Positions 35,779-44,442 of a stretch of 51,237 nucleotides of DNA are shown here, one piece after another. Where the stretch lies: the NCBI GenBank assembly GCA_011050085.1, contig DRGL01000019.1, positions 1-51,237 on the forward strand, given 5' to 3'. The first letter of the stretch is position 1. Each line of letters starts with the position of its first letter. A program made the translations under genes and the position numbers. The notes beneath the pieces are model-generated. The model was not told the origin of the DNA. It ran no database searches and worked only from the letters and a program-made list of their open reading frames with translations. The DNA is from Pricia antarctica. GTDB taxonomy: Bacteria; Bacteroidota; Bacteroidia; Flavobacteriales; Flavobacteriaceae.

Positions 35779-36879
35779 TTAAAAGTCAAATTTTAGCTGA
35801 ACCGAAACGGTTTCCCCTTCCGGATTCTGCTTTTTATCCTCAGTATTCAAGTTGGCTAACGAGATGCCCAATAATCGCACTGAGTTCTGAAGTTCTTCTT
35901 GATACAGTAGCGCCTTCGCGGTTTCCAGTATCAAATGTTTATCTACGATGAAATAGGATAGTGTCTTACTTCGGGTATTCAAGGTAAAATCGCTATACTT
36001 TATCTTCAATGTTACTGTTTTACCGGCAATTTTAGATTTCTTCAATCGGCGCTCGAGTTCTTCAGCGATATGTTCCAAACGCTCGAGCATAAAAATCTCG
36101 CTACTTAAATTTTCACTGAAAGTGCGCTCGGCCCCAACCGATTTAGGAATACGATGGGGTTTTACCGCACTGTTGTGAATTCCACGGACAACATGATAAT
36201 AGTAGCTTCCGCTTTTCCCAAATTTTTCGGCTAAGAATTCCAGTGATTTTTCCTTTAAATCTTTTCCGGTAAAAATACCCAGCCCGTACATTTTTTCGGC
36301 AGTAACTTTGCCGACGCCATAAAACTTACGAATTTCCAAATTCTCTAAAAAAACGATGACCTCCTCGGGGTTCACCGTTTTTTGACCGTTCGGTTTATTA
36401 ATATCACTGGCGACCTTTGCGATAAACTTATTGATAGAGATACCTGCAGAAGCGTTCAATCCTGTTTTCTCCAAAATTTTTTTTCGGATTTCCTTGGCAA
36501 TCAAAGTCGCCGATGGATTTCCCTTTTTATTTACGGTAACATCAAGATAAGCTTCGTCTAAAGAAAGAGGTTCGACTAAATCGGTGTATTCGTAAAATAC
36601 GCTTCGAATTTGTTTTGAAATATCTTTATATCGATCAAAACGCGCCTTCACGAAAATCAGATCGGGACAGTTACGTTTGGCCAGAACACTGCTCATAGCG
36701 CTGCGTACTCCGAATTTCCGCGCCTCGTAGCTGGCAGCGGCCACTACCCCGCGCTGAGAGCTTCCGCCTACGGCAATAGGTTTTCCCCGTAGTTCAGGAT
36801 TATCCAACTGCTCGACGGAAGCGTAAAACGCATCCATGTCGACATGAATAATCTTTCGTAGGGGAAAATCGGTTTCCAT
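35779..36879 (-). CDS. dinB: DNA polymerase IV (DinB, Y-family)
   Basis: A 366-residue error-prone translesion polymerase. Catalytic Asp residues are in IIHVDMDAFYASVEQ near the N-terminus and in PLSLDEAYLDVT; YEARKFGVRSAMSS is the finger motif. The thumb and helix-hairpin-helix part includes KFYGVGKVTAEKMYGLGIFT. The little-finger domain ends with RLLGISLANL, and the C-terminal VSVQLKFDF carries the beta-clamp binding peptide QLKFDF. It is complete, and convergent with arfB. Confidence 0.96.
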   Translation of the reverse strand: METDFPLRKIIHVDMDAFYASVEQLDNPELRGKPIAVGGSSQRGVVAAASYEARKFGVRSAMSSVLAKRNCPDLIFVKARFDRYKDISKQIRSVFYEYTDLVEPLSLDEAYLDVTVNKKGNPSATLIAKEIRKKILEKTGLNASAGISINKFIAKVASDINKPNGQKTVNPEEVIVFLENLEIRKFYGVGKVTAEKMYGLGIFTGKDLKEKSLEFLAEKFGKSGSYYYHVVRGIHNSAVKPHRIPKSVGAERTFSENLSSEIFMLERLEHIAEELERRLKKSKIAGKTVTLKIKYSDFTLNTRSKTLSYFIVDKHLILETAKALLYQEELQNSVRLLGISLANLNTEDKKQNPEGETVSVQLKFDF

Positions 36880-36942
36880 AGGGTAAATTTACGATAACTT
36901 ATAGCGGTGCCCATTATCCTAAAACAACTGAAAACGTAACTA

Positions 36943-37419
36943 ATGCTTGAAATAGAACGAAAATTTTTGGTGAGCTCCCAGACCTATCGTACAGAAGCAA
37001 GCTCGAAGACGCGCATTATACAAGGCTTTTTGAATACCCACCCTGAGCGTACGGTACGTGTTCGTATTAAGGGGGATTCGGGATTTCTAACTGTTAAAGG
37101 GAAATCGAACGAAGCAGGCACTATACGTTTTGAATGGGAGACAAAAATCGATGTAGGGGATGCAGAACAACTTCTAGAACAGTGTGAACCGGGTGCCATC
37201 GAAAAAACTCGTTTCGAGGTAAAAATAGGAAGTCATATTTTCGAAGTAGACGAATTTCACGGTGAAAACGAAGGACTCATTGTAGCCGAGATTGAATTAC
37301 ATCATGAAAACGAATCTTTTAAAAAACCCGATTGGCTTGCCAAAGAGGTCACTGGCGACATAAAATATTACAATTCCCAGCTCAGCAAAAAACCCTTTAA
37401 GAATTGGAGCAGCCATTGA
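36943..37419 (+). CDS. CYTH-domain protein (triphosphate tunnel metalloenzyme family)
   Basis: A 158-residue beta-barrel protein. It starts with the CYTH signature ExExK (MLEIERKFLV). Charged strands follow, VRVRIKGDSGFLTVKGKSNE, then IRFEWETKI, IEKTRFEV, IFEVDEFHGENEGLIVAEIE and a C-terminal LAKEVTGDIKYYNSQLSKKP. Family members hydrolyse inorganic triphosphate or cyclise ATP; most small bacterial ones are tripolyphosphatases, so adenylate cyclase activity is not assumed. It is divergent from dinB. Confidence 0.9.
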   Translation: MLEIERKFLVSSQTYRTEASSKTRIIQGFLNTHPERTVRVRIKGDSGFLTVKGKSNEAGTIRFEWETKIDVGDAEQLLEQCEPGAIEKTRFEVKIGSHIFEVDEFHGENEGLIVAEIELHHENESFKKPDWLAKEVTGDIKYYNSQLSKKPFKNWSSH

Positions 37420-37492
37420 CCGAGTGTGAAGTTTAAATCACTTGATTACCGCCTATTCGAAATCCATCCTTAACATAAAAATCCATCCAATT

Positions 37493-38899
37493 TTAGAGTG
37501 TGGACTTCCATCCACCACCAACCGCGCGATATAACTCTACCATGGAAGAAAGCTGATTGAAGCGGGCATCGATAACATTTAAACTTGAGTTCAACGCATT
37601 TTCGCGAGCGTTCAAAACTTCCAGATAATTGGCAAGACCATTTTCAAGCAGCTCTTCGGAATAGTCCGTAGCGATATCATACGCTTCGAATTCCTTTTGT
37701 TTTATTTCTATTTTCTCCTTGGCCGCTTCGTAGGTATAATAAGCATCTGAAACTTCTTTGGTAGCGGTCAAAATAGCTCGCCTGAATTCCAATCGCGCCT
37801 GCTCTTGTTCAGCTTGTGAAACCTCAAATCGGGTACGTATCTGCCGACCGTTGAAAATAGGTTGGGTCAGGCCCCCGATGAGGGTGGCGAATAGCGAAGA
37901 ACTATCGAAGAGTCTATCAAAGCTCAAACTTTGCAGTCCGCCCGTAGCGTTTAAGGTTAAGGAGGGATAAAAATCGGCCCGTGCCACATTGGTAAGCTCA
38001 AAGGCATTGACCAAACTATATTCGGCGGCAATAACGTCGGGCCGGTTGCGCAATAATTGAATAGGAACACCGGTACGCATCACAGCGTCGATGTTTTGCG
38101 CATCAAGGTTGCTTCTTTCAAAGTCAACAGGCTCTTTTCCTAATAAGATAGAAAGTGCATTTTCCTGTAATTTGGCCTCTCTGGTCAGGTCTATCAATAG
38201 GCCCTTTGCAAAATAGACCTGCGCTTCGGTCTGTTTGACGGCAACAGCAGTGACATTACCCGCCTCTTTGAGTGCCTTGGTTGTTTCGGTGGCGTTTTCA
38301 CGGGTCTTAACAGTCTCTGCGGTAATACGTATCTGTTCGTCGAGCGAAAGCAAGCTATAGTAAGCCGTGGCTATTCTGGCAATCAGCTCGGTCTTGACCG
38401 CTTGGTGCGCCGCAACGCTTTGCAAATAGGATGCATCGAAAGCTCGTTTTTGACTACGGATCCGTCCCCAAACATCTGCCTCCCATGAAAGGTTTCCGCT
38501 TAGCTGATAGATATCCAGCTTAGAAAACTGCGCTCCGAATTGGCTATTATCCGAAAGTTCTTGATGGGTGTACTGCGCGTTACCGTTCAAAGTAGGGTAA
38601 AAACCTGCCCTGCCCTGTTTGAAAAATGCTTCCGACTTTGCGATTTGCTGAATGGCAATACGAATGTCTATATTGTTCGCAAGACCTTCCTCTATATATC
38701 CTTGAAGAAGGGGATCTTTGAACACCTCGTTCCAAGGAAGGTTGGCAATGGACAGCGTATCTTGCGGAAGACTATCCGTTCTAAAACCGGACTGGTCCAC
38801 AATGTCTGGCCGTTCGTAATTCTTTGCAGCAAAACACGAGGATAATACTACCGGTATGGCCAGCGTAAGGAAAATCCTGTAAAAAATTCTCATCTTCAT
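37493..38899 (-). CDS. Outer-membrane channel of the RND efflux system (NodT/OprM-like lipoprotein)
   Basis: A TolC-fold outer-membrane factor, about 468 residues, that forms the exit duct of the tripartite pump. The signal peptide ends LSSCFAAKNY with a lipidated Cys. The two coiled-coil repeats are visible as alternating polar and hydrophobic segments with the conserved WEADVWGRIRSQKRAFDASY, LRNRPDVIAAEYSL, GLTQPIFNGRQIRTRFEVSQ and DAYYTYEAAKEKIEIK. The ORF allows a start at 38917 overlapping the RND stop, but the ATG at 38899 (MRIF preceded by MK) gives a shorter, more usual signal peptide; both are possible. It is the last gene of the efflux operon. Confidence 0.93.
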   Translation of the reverse strand: MKMRIFYRIFLTLAIPVVLSSCFAAKNYERPDIVDQSGFRTDSLPQDTLSIANLPWNEVFKDPLLQGYIEEGLANNIDIRIAIQQIAKSEAFFKQGRAGFYPTLNGNAQYTHQELSDNSQFGAQFSKLDIYQLSGNLSWEADVWGRIRSQKRAFDASYLQSVAAHQAVKTELIARIATAYYSLLSLDEQIRITAETVKTRENATETTKALKEAGNVTAVAVKQTEAQVYFAKGLLIDLTREAKLQENALSILLGKEPVDFERSNLDAQNIDAVMRTGVPIQLLRNRPDVIAAEYSLVNAFELTNVARADFYPSLTLNATGGLQSLSFDRLFDSSSLFATLIGGLTQPIFNGRQIRTRFEVSQAEQEQARLEFRRAILTATKEVSDAYYTYEAAKEKIEIKQKEFEAYDIATDYSEELLENGLANYLEVLNARENALNSSLNVIDARFNQLSSMVELYRAVGGGWKSTL

Positions 38900-38900
38900 A

Positions 38901-41900
38901 TCAATTATTTTCTTCAATATTGATTTTTTCTTTCGCTGCTTCGGGAACTCCTGTCAATTTTTCCTGTAACCATTGGAAAAGGATAAATAGGATAGGGATA
39001 ACAAATACCCCGAACACGGTGCCTACAAAAAGTCCACCTACCGCTCCGGTACCTATGGAACGGTTTCCTGCGGCGCCGACCCCGTTGGCGAGGACCAAAG
39101 GCATTAGGCCTAAAATAAACGCGAATGACGTCATAAGAATGGGTCTCAACCGCGATTCCGCTCCGTCGATGGCCGCGTCGAGTATGCTTTCGCCCTGTCG
39201 CCTACGCTGCAAGGCAAACTCCACGATAAGAATCGCATTCTTAGCCAATAGCCCCAACAACATAATCAATGCTATCTGGAAATAGATGTTATTTTGTAGC
39301 CCCGTAAACTGTGTCGTCAAGTAGGCTCCCATAACACCTAAAGGCAGTGATAACAGTATGGAAAAGGGAATTAGGTAGCTCTCATACTGCGCCGCTAGCA
39401 AGAAATAAACAAAAACGATGGAAAGGGCAAAGATTATAGCAGCCTGATTACCGGCATTGACCTCTTCACGTGAAAGACCCGAATACGCCGTTGTATAATC
39501 ACTGGGAAGGGACTTGGCTACTTCGTTAACAGCAGCAATTCCGTCTCCCGTACTAAACCCGGGATTCATCGCCGCCGTTATTTTAGTTGAATTGAAAAGA
39601 TTGAAGCGTGTCACGGCTTGTGGACCATACACCCGTTCTAGATCAATAAATTCGGTAATGGGTGCCATTTCTCCATTCTGCGTTCGTACAAAGAGTCCGT
39701 TGAGGGCATCTTTGTTCGCTCGATCTTCAGGTAGTGCTTGAACGTAAACGCGATATTGTTTACCAAAGCGGGAGAAATCAGTTGCGAATATACTACCGAT
39801 GTAACCTTGAAGGGTTGAAAAAATGCTGCTGATCGCAACCCCTTTTTCCTTGGCCAAGGGCACGTTGACTTTTAACTCGTACTGAGGATACTCAGTGCTA
39901 AAAGCAGACTGTGCAAACTTGAATTCTGGCCGTTGGGTAAGTTTCCCCATGAAATCTTGGTTCACTGCATCCAAATCTTTGAAACTACCGCTAGTACGAT
40001 CTAGCAAATTGACCTCAACCCCCGCCGAGTTCCCGAAACCAGGTACACTGGGGCGTCCAAAAAATATAATTTCGGCTTCTGGAATTTGGGAGGCGATACC
40101 GAACATCTTCGCTGTGATACTCTCCAGTGAAAGGGAATCAGCTCCACGTTCTTCCCAATCGATAAGCTTGGCAATACCAAAACCATAATTACTGCCCTCA
40201 CCATTAAGTAAACTTCGACCATCGATAACAAACATTCCCTCTATACCCGGTATCTCGTTTATTTTGGCGTACAACTTATTGTTGACTTCACGGGTTCTAT
40301 CGACCGATGACCCCGGAGGCAATTCTACGTTCATAAAGATGATTCCCTGATCCTCTTGGGGAACGAAGCCCGTTCTCACGACGGAAGAAGACCAAAAGAT
40401 AGCGCCGACAGCAAGCAGCAAGACTACGCCCGTAATCCATTTATGGCGATATAAAAAATGTACCGATTTACCATATTTATCAACCGTCGCATCAAAACCG
40501 CGATTGAATGCCACGAAAAAGCGCTGAATAAAATTCTTCTTTTTCCCATTTTCCTTTTCATCATGCCCCTTTAAGAGTAGTGCACAAAGCGCAGGACTAA
40601 GCGTTAAGGCGTTCACGGCAGAAATCAAAATTGCTATGATAAGCGTTACACCGAACTGTTCATAGAATACCCCTGAAGGTCCTGTGATAAAAGTAACAGG
40701 TATAAATACGGCGGCAAGAACAAGGGTAATGGATACAATGGCACCCGAAATTTCACTCATAGCCACATTAGTGGCTTTTCTAGCGCTTTTTTCCCCAGCA
40801 TCTATTTTGGCATGTACAGCCTCTACCACAACAATGGCATCATCTACTACAATACCAATGGCAAGTACTAAAGCAAAAAGCGTTAATAGGTTTATAGAAT
40901 AACCAAACAGGTTGAGGAAGAAGAAAGTACCTATAATAGACACTGGCACCGCTATAGCAGGAATCAGGGTAGACCTAAAATCTTGCAGAAAGATAAAGAC
41001 TACCAAGAAGACCAATAAAAATGCCTCGATGAGCGTTTCTACCACCTTGTCTATGGAAGCCTCCAAAAAATCGTTCGCATTAAAAGGGGTGAACAGCTTT
41101 ATACCTTCGGGAAGTTCCGACTTGATAGTTTCTAGCCTGGTATCGATGTTTTCTATAATTTCTTTCGCATTGGATCCCTTAGTCTGGAAAACACCCATCA
41201 CCACGGACGGATTACCAAAAGTTCTGGAAGATGAAGAATATCCTTGTGCACCTAGCTCTATATCGGCTATATCGTCAAGCCTTAAATATTGTCCGTCACC
41301 AAGTGCTTTAATGACGATTTCGCTGTACTGTTGCTCCGTTTTAAAGCGACCCCCGTACTTAATAGTATAGGAAAAAGCTTCTCCGTCATTTTCGCCTAAA
41401 GACCCGGCAGAGGCCTCAAGGCTCTGCTCGTTTAGGGCAGCGGTAATATCAGTTGGAATGAGGTTGTAGGCGGCTAGCTTCTCTGGTTTGAGCCAGATAC
41501 GCATGGCATAATCCTTCTGTCCGAAGACGGTCACGTTACCCACACCCTTGACCCGCTGCACATCAGGAATGACGTTTATTTTAAGATAGTTCTGAATGAA
41601 AGTATCGTCGTAATCATCATTCTCACTGTAAAAGGAGATAAACATCAAGGCGTCGGTCTGCTGTTTTTGGGTGATGACGCCCGTCTGCAAGACTGCAGCC
41701 GGCAAAACGGAATTGGCCCGAGCTACGCGATTCTGTACGTTTACCGCCGCAATATCGGGGTCGGTATCTTGATCAAAATATACTGTGATGTTGGCCGAAC
41801 CTGTGTTGGTAGCAGTCGAGGTCAGATAGGTCATGCCTTCTACCCCGTTGATTTGTTCTTCTATGGGAATGACCACACTTTCTAAAATGGTCTCTGCATT

Positions 41901-42056
41901 GGCACCAGGGTAGGTAGTGGTTACCTGCACGGTTGGTGGTGCAATATCAGGATATTGTGTAATCGGAAGCCCGGTAAGGCCAAGAATACCCAAAATTACG
42001 ATGATAATAGAGATAACCGTAGAGAGAACCGGGCGGTCTATAAATGTTTTTAACAT
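38901..42056 (-). CDS. RND efflux pump, inner-membrane transporter (HAE-1, AcrB-like)
   Basis: A 1051-residue proton-driven pump that exports hydrophobic and amphiphilic compounds, including drugs, from membrane and periplasm. Twelve membrane helices are arranged in two halves with two large periplasmic loops. The proton-relay residues are present: the Asp pair in VLAIGIVVDDAIVVVEAV and the Lys in LLGLLAKNAILIVEFAL. The N-terminus FIDRPVLSTVISIIIVILGI and LPITQYPDIAPPTVQVTTTY are AcrB/MexB-like, supporting HAE-1 rather than a heavy-metal pump. The stop is within 2 bases of the start of the channel gene downstream, and it starts 32 bases after the adaptor gene. Confidence 0.97.
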   Translation of the reverse strand: MLKTFIDRPVLSTVISIIIVILGILGLTGLPITQYPDIAPPTVQVTTTYPGANAETILESVVIPIEEQINGVEGMTYLTSTATNTGSANITVYFDQDTDPDIAAVNVQNRVARANSVLPAAVLQTGVITQKQQTDALMFISFYSENDDYDDTFIQNYLKINVIPDVQRVKGVGNVTVFGQKDYAMRIWLKPEKLAAYNLIPTDITAALNEQSLEASAGSLGENDGEAFSYTIKYGGRFKTEQQYSEIVIKALGDGQYLRLDDIADIELGAQGYSSSSRTFGNPSVVMGVFQTKGSNAKEIIENIDTRLETIKSELPEGIKLFTPFNANDFLEASIDKVVETLIEAFLLVFLVVFIFLQDFRSTLIPAIAVPVSIIGTFFFLNLFGYSINLLTLFALVLAIGIVVDDAIVVVEAVHAKIDAGEKSARKATNVAMSEISGAIVSITLVLAAVFIPVTFITGPSGVFYEQFGVTLIIAILISAVNALTLSPALCALLLKGHDEKENGKKKNFIQRFFVAFNRGFDATVDKYGKSVHFLYRHKWITGVVLLLAVGAIFWSSSVVRTGFVPQEDQGIIFMNVELPPGSSVDRTREVNNKLYAKINEIPGIEGMFVIDGRSLLNGEGSNYGFGIAKLIDWEERGADSLSLESITAKMFGIASQIPEAEIIFFGRPSVPGFGNSAGVEVNLLDRTSGSFKDLDAVNQDFMGKLTQRPEFKFAQSAFSTEYPQYELKVNVPLAKEKGVAISSIFSTLQGYIGSIFATDFSRFGKQYRVYVQALPEDRANKDALNGLFVRTQNGEMAPITEFIDLERVYGPQAVTRFNLFNSTKITAAMNPGFSTGDGIAAVNEVAKSLPSDYTTAYSGLSREEVNAGNQAAIIFALSIVFVYFLLAAQYESYLIPFSILLSLPLGVMGAYLTTQFTGLQNNIYFQIALIMLLGLLAKNAILIVEFALQRRRQGESILDAAIDGAESRLRPILMTSFAFILGLMPLVLANGVGAAGNRSIGTGAVGGLFVGTVFGVFVIPILFILFQWLQEKLTGVPEAAKEKINIEENN

Positions 42057-42088
42057 AGCTGTTTTATTTCGGCCTTTTCTGTCGGCGC

Positions 42089-43228
42089 TTATCTAAACGA
42101 TTTTTCAATAGGTTTGGCGATGCTGTCAAAAGGAACCTCTTGTGGGCTGACCTTGGTCTTACCTTTAATTTTGCCCGTGCCCTTTCCTATAATCCGGTCA
42201 CCTTCTTTGAGACCGTCAGCTATTACATAAACATTATCGAGCTCGGTCGTGATTGCGATACGGGTAGAAACCGCTGTACTGTCATCGCCCACGCTGTAAA
42301 CATAAGTGCTACCCTGCTGCTCGTAAGTCGAGGTTATAGGCACGACCAAAGCATCGGTATAGGTTTTCGGAATTCTTATGTTACCACTGTTTCCATTGGT
42401 CAGCATCTGTGTTGGATTTTCAAAAATTGCCCTGAACTGTATAGAACCCGTACTTGCGTTGACCTGGGAATTAATGGCGTCAATTTTTCCTTTTTGCTCA
42501 TACTCGTTTCCATTGGCTAGGAGCAAACTTACTTCGGGAAGCTTTTCTATCTTATCGGTGGTAGTTTTCCCTTCCGCATTTTGAATGAAATCAAAATATG
42601 CCGTTTCGTTCATCGAAAAATAAGCGTAAACCTTGCTAATATCGGCAACTGTCGTTAAAGGGTTTTCGTTAGTAGGACTCACCAGAGCTCCTTTTCTAAG
42701 GTTGATGGATCCAACAAAACCATCTACAGGGCTTTTTATATTTGCATAACCGATATTTGCGGCAATACCACTATATCCACTTTTTGCCTGTTGTAATTTT
42801 GCTTTTGCGGTCTCTAATTGTACCTCGCTAATTATCTTCTGTTCTACCAGAGGTTTCAGTTTATCTACTTCGACCTGGGCAGCATTAACATTTGCTTCTG
42901 CCGCCGCGGCATCTTGATCTAGTGATTGGGTCTCTAGTTTGAACAGGGTTTGCCCTTTTCGTACTTTTTGCCCTTCATCGACCAAAACGTCGGTAATGTA
43001 ACCGCTCACCTTGGCCCTTACCTCACTGTTTACAATACCCTCTATACTGGCGGGATAAGTAGTATAACCGGTGACCGTTTTCTTAGGAATTTTGACAACA
43101 GAAAAGGAGGGCGCCCCACCTTGTCCTGGGCCTGCTTGCGGGTTTTCATTCTCGCTATTACCGCAACCTGTCAACAGGAACATTAGGGATACAACCAAGG
43201 TTAAATAGGGTATAAATTGCTTTTTCAT
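42089..43228 (-). CDS. RND efflux membrane-fusion protein (lipoprotein)
   Basis: A 379-residue periplasmic adaptor linking the RND pump to the outer-membrane channel. The signal peptide ends LLTGCGNSEN with Cys22 lipidated. The barrel-sandwich (biotinyl-like) hybrid is VRAKVSGYITDVLVDEGQKV, RKGQTLFKLET and INLRKGALVSPTNENPLTTV, flanking a coiled-coil hairpin with EANVNAAQVEVDKLKPLVEQ. A beta-barrel and membrane-proximal part follow. The family is MexA/AcrA-like. It sits between the regulator (44 bases) and pump genes in one operon. Confidence 0.95.
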   Translation of the reverse strand: MKKQFIPYLTLVVSLMFLLTGCGNSENENPQAGPGQGGAPSFSVVKIPKKTVTGYTTYPASIEGIVNSEVRAKVSGYITDVLVDEGQKVRKGQTLFKLETQSLDQDAAAAEANVNAAQVEVDKLKPLVEQKIISEVQLETAKAKLQQAKSGYSGIAANIGYANIKSPVDGFVGSINLRKGALVSPTNENPLTTVADISKVYAYFSMNETAYFDFIQNAEGKTTTDKIEKLPEVSLLLANGNEYEQKGKIDAINSQVNASTGSIQFRAIFENPTQMLTNGNSGNIRIPKTYTDALVVPITSTYEQQGSTYVYSVGDDSTAVSTRIAITTELDNVYVIADGLKEGDRIIGKGTGKIKGKTKVSPQEVPFDSIAKPIEKSFR

Positions 43229-43272
43229 ATTGATTTTTGTAAAAGGGAATACGTAATTGGTTTTTATTTTAA

Positions 43273-43776
43273 TTATAGTTTTTCATCCTTCATTAAAGTC
43301 TTCCTTATCTTTTCCATTGAACTACTTACCTGTTCAAAAAAATTGAGGTACGCCGTATGAAATTCAAGTTCGAATCGTGAGCTGTCTTCATCATCGAGGG
43401 TTGCATTGATTTCTCTTTTGTAATCCATGATTTCAACGTGAAGTTCCCGTTCACGCTCCCAATTTTCAATCATTTTATTCAAGCCATGAATCATTGCATC
43501 GGGGTTCATGATAAAGTATTTCTTTCGATCTCCAGATTTCGTAAAATATTTCACGCGATCAACCTGCTGCAAGTTATTGAGATGTGTAGAGATTGTACTT
43601 TTGCTGGCACTCAAACTATCAACGAGTTCATCGAAGGTCATCCCTTTTTTACCAGTAAGAATTAAGGTAGACACTATACGGGCGGCGACAGGAGCCAGCT
43701 GGTCTTTACATTCGATGTAGACACCCAGCCGTTCTATTAGACGTTCTTTCTTTGTTACTAGTTCTTGCTTTGTCAT
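43273..43776 (-). CDS. GbsR/MarR-type winged-helix regulator of the efflux operon
   Basis: A 167-residue DNA-binding regulator of the GbsR/MarR group, with an N-terminal helix and then a winged helix-turn-helix at about 40-85 (GMTFDELVDSLSASKSTIST, HLNNLQQVDRVKYFTKSGDR). A long C-terminal helical dimerisation region follows. It is the first gene of the efflux operon and most likely represses it; the inducer is unknown. A perfect inverted repeat next to the likely promoter is its candidate binding site. ATG 43776 follows a short leader of about 100 bases. Confidence 0.9.
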   Translation of the reverse strand: MTKQELVTKKERLIERLGVYIECKDQLAPVAARIVSTLILTGKKGMTFDELVDSLSASKSTISTHLNNLQQVDRVKYFTKSGDRKKYFIMNPDAMIHGLNKMIENWERERELHVEIMDYKREINATLDDEDSSRFELEFHTAYLNFFEQVSSSMEKIRKTLMKDEKL

Positions 43777-43880
43777 AATTCACTTTTGACACATCGTTTG
43801 TCTAATTTCGCCATGCTCAAATAATCATTTCATGAAAGGTGAACGGCTAAAATCAATTAGGTTAAATGTGAAAAAAGATG

Positions 43881-43888
43881 CAAAAATA
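43881..43888 (-). promoter_or_regulatory. -7 element of the efflux operon
   Basis: On the minus strand TATTTTTG matches TAnnTTTG exactly, 104 bases upstream of the regulator start codon. Its -33 region would fall inside the adjacent inverted repeat. Confidence 0.55.
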
Positions 43889-43889
43889 G

Positions 43890-43917
43890 GATTAGTTCGG
43901 TTACTACCGAACTAATC
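43890..43917. promoter_or_regulatory. Perfect 12-bp inverted repeat, candidate operator
   Basis: Arms gattagttcggt and accgaactaatc are exact reverse complements around a 4-base spacer (tact). The repeat starts one base from the -7 element and so occupies the -33 region, where a bound repressor would block RNA polymerase. There is no T-run on either side, which makes a terminator unlikely. The position upstream of a MarR-type gene favours autoregulation; this is inference. Confidence 0.65.
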
Positions 43918-44022
43918 AAGTATAAAATTATGTTAACTATTATATTTGGTAGTAAAATTACGGCCTTAAGGGTTGGTACTGCACAGGATTATGCTAATCT
44001 GACATAGAAGTAGGAAGAATTA

Positions 44023-44418
44023 TTACTTTGCCAATATACCTTCCTTCTGAATAAGAGGTACCAATTTTAAGGCGCTTGTTTTTACAGAATTCTTAGGGAA
44101 AACAAAGCGTCTTTCAAATAGTTTATTTTCCGCAAAGAAGGTAACGAAGAACTCATTATTCAGGGCAAGAACATCTTCTTGTACGAGCTCTATTTTTTTG
44201 AAAGATTTTTGTGCTATCGACCCAATTCCGTGTCTCATAACTGAAGTCTTTCGATTTTCATCAAATCCTTTGGATACGACCAATACCATTTCTATAGCCG
44301 TATTTCTAGCGTTAATGACATAGGCATTCCAATCTTTCGAAAGAAATTCGTCGTTCCATTCGTGGATAATGGCAACATAAACATCTTTGGCTACGGGTAT
44401 CTCGATATCTTTCTTCAT
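44023..44418 (-). CDS. Conserved hypothetical protein next to pheS
   Basis: A 131-residue soluble protein with no enzyme motif that I recognise. It begins MKKDIEIPVAKDVYVAIIHE followed by WNDEFLSKDWNAYVINARN, then VLVVSKGFDENRKTSVMRHG, and ends VPLIQKEGILAK. The pattern is alternating beta strands and helices with conserved Trp and Arg residues. In flavobacterial genomes similar proteins sit beside pheS and are sometimes given the name of that neighbour, which is an annotation carry-over, not evidence of a role. It is 24 bases downstream of pheS and so likely in the same transcript. Confidence 0.75.
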   Translation of the reverse strand: MKKDIEIPVAKDVYVAIIHEWNDEFLSKDWNAYVINARNTAIEMVLVVSKGFDENRKTSVMRHGIGSIAQKSFKKIELVQEDVLALNNEFFVTFFAENKLFERRFVFPKNSVKTSALKLVPLIQKEGILAK

Positions 44419-44442
44419 ATCCTCATTTCTGGATACTATGTT

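Noticed and set aside
38920-41370. Several plus-strand frames of 75-152 codons
   Set aside because: All are antisense to the RND pump gene and show the Ser/Thr/Ala-rich composition of shadow frames.
43890-43917. Inverted repeat as a terminator
   Set aside because: There is no T-run after either arm and it sits upstream of a gene on its -7 element, so an operator is more likely.
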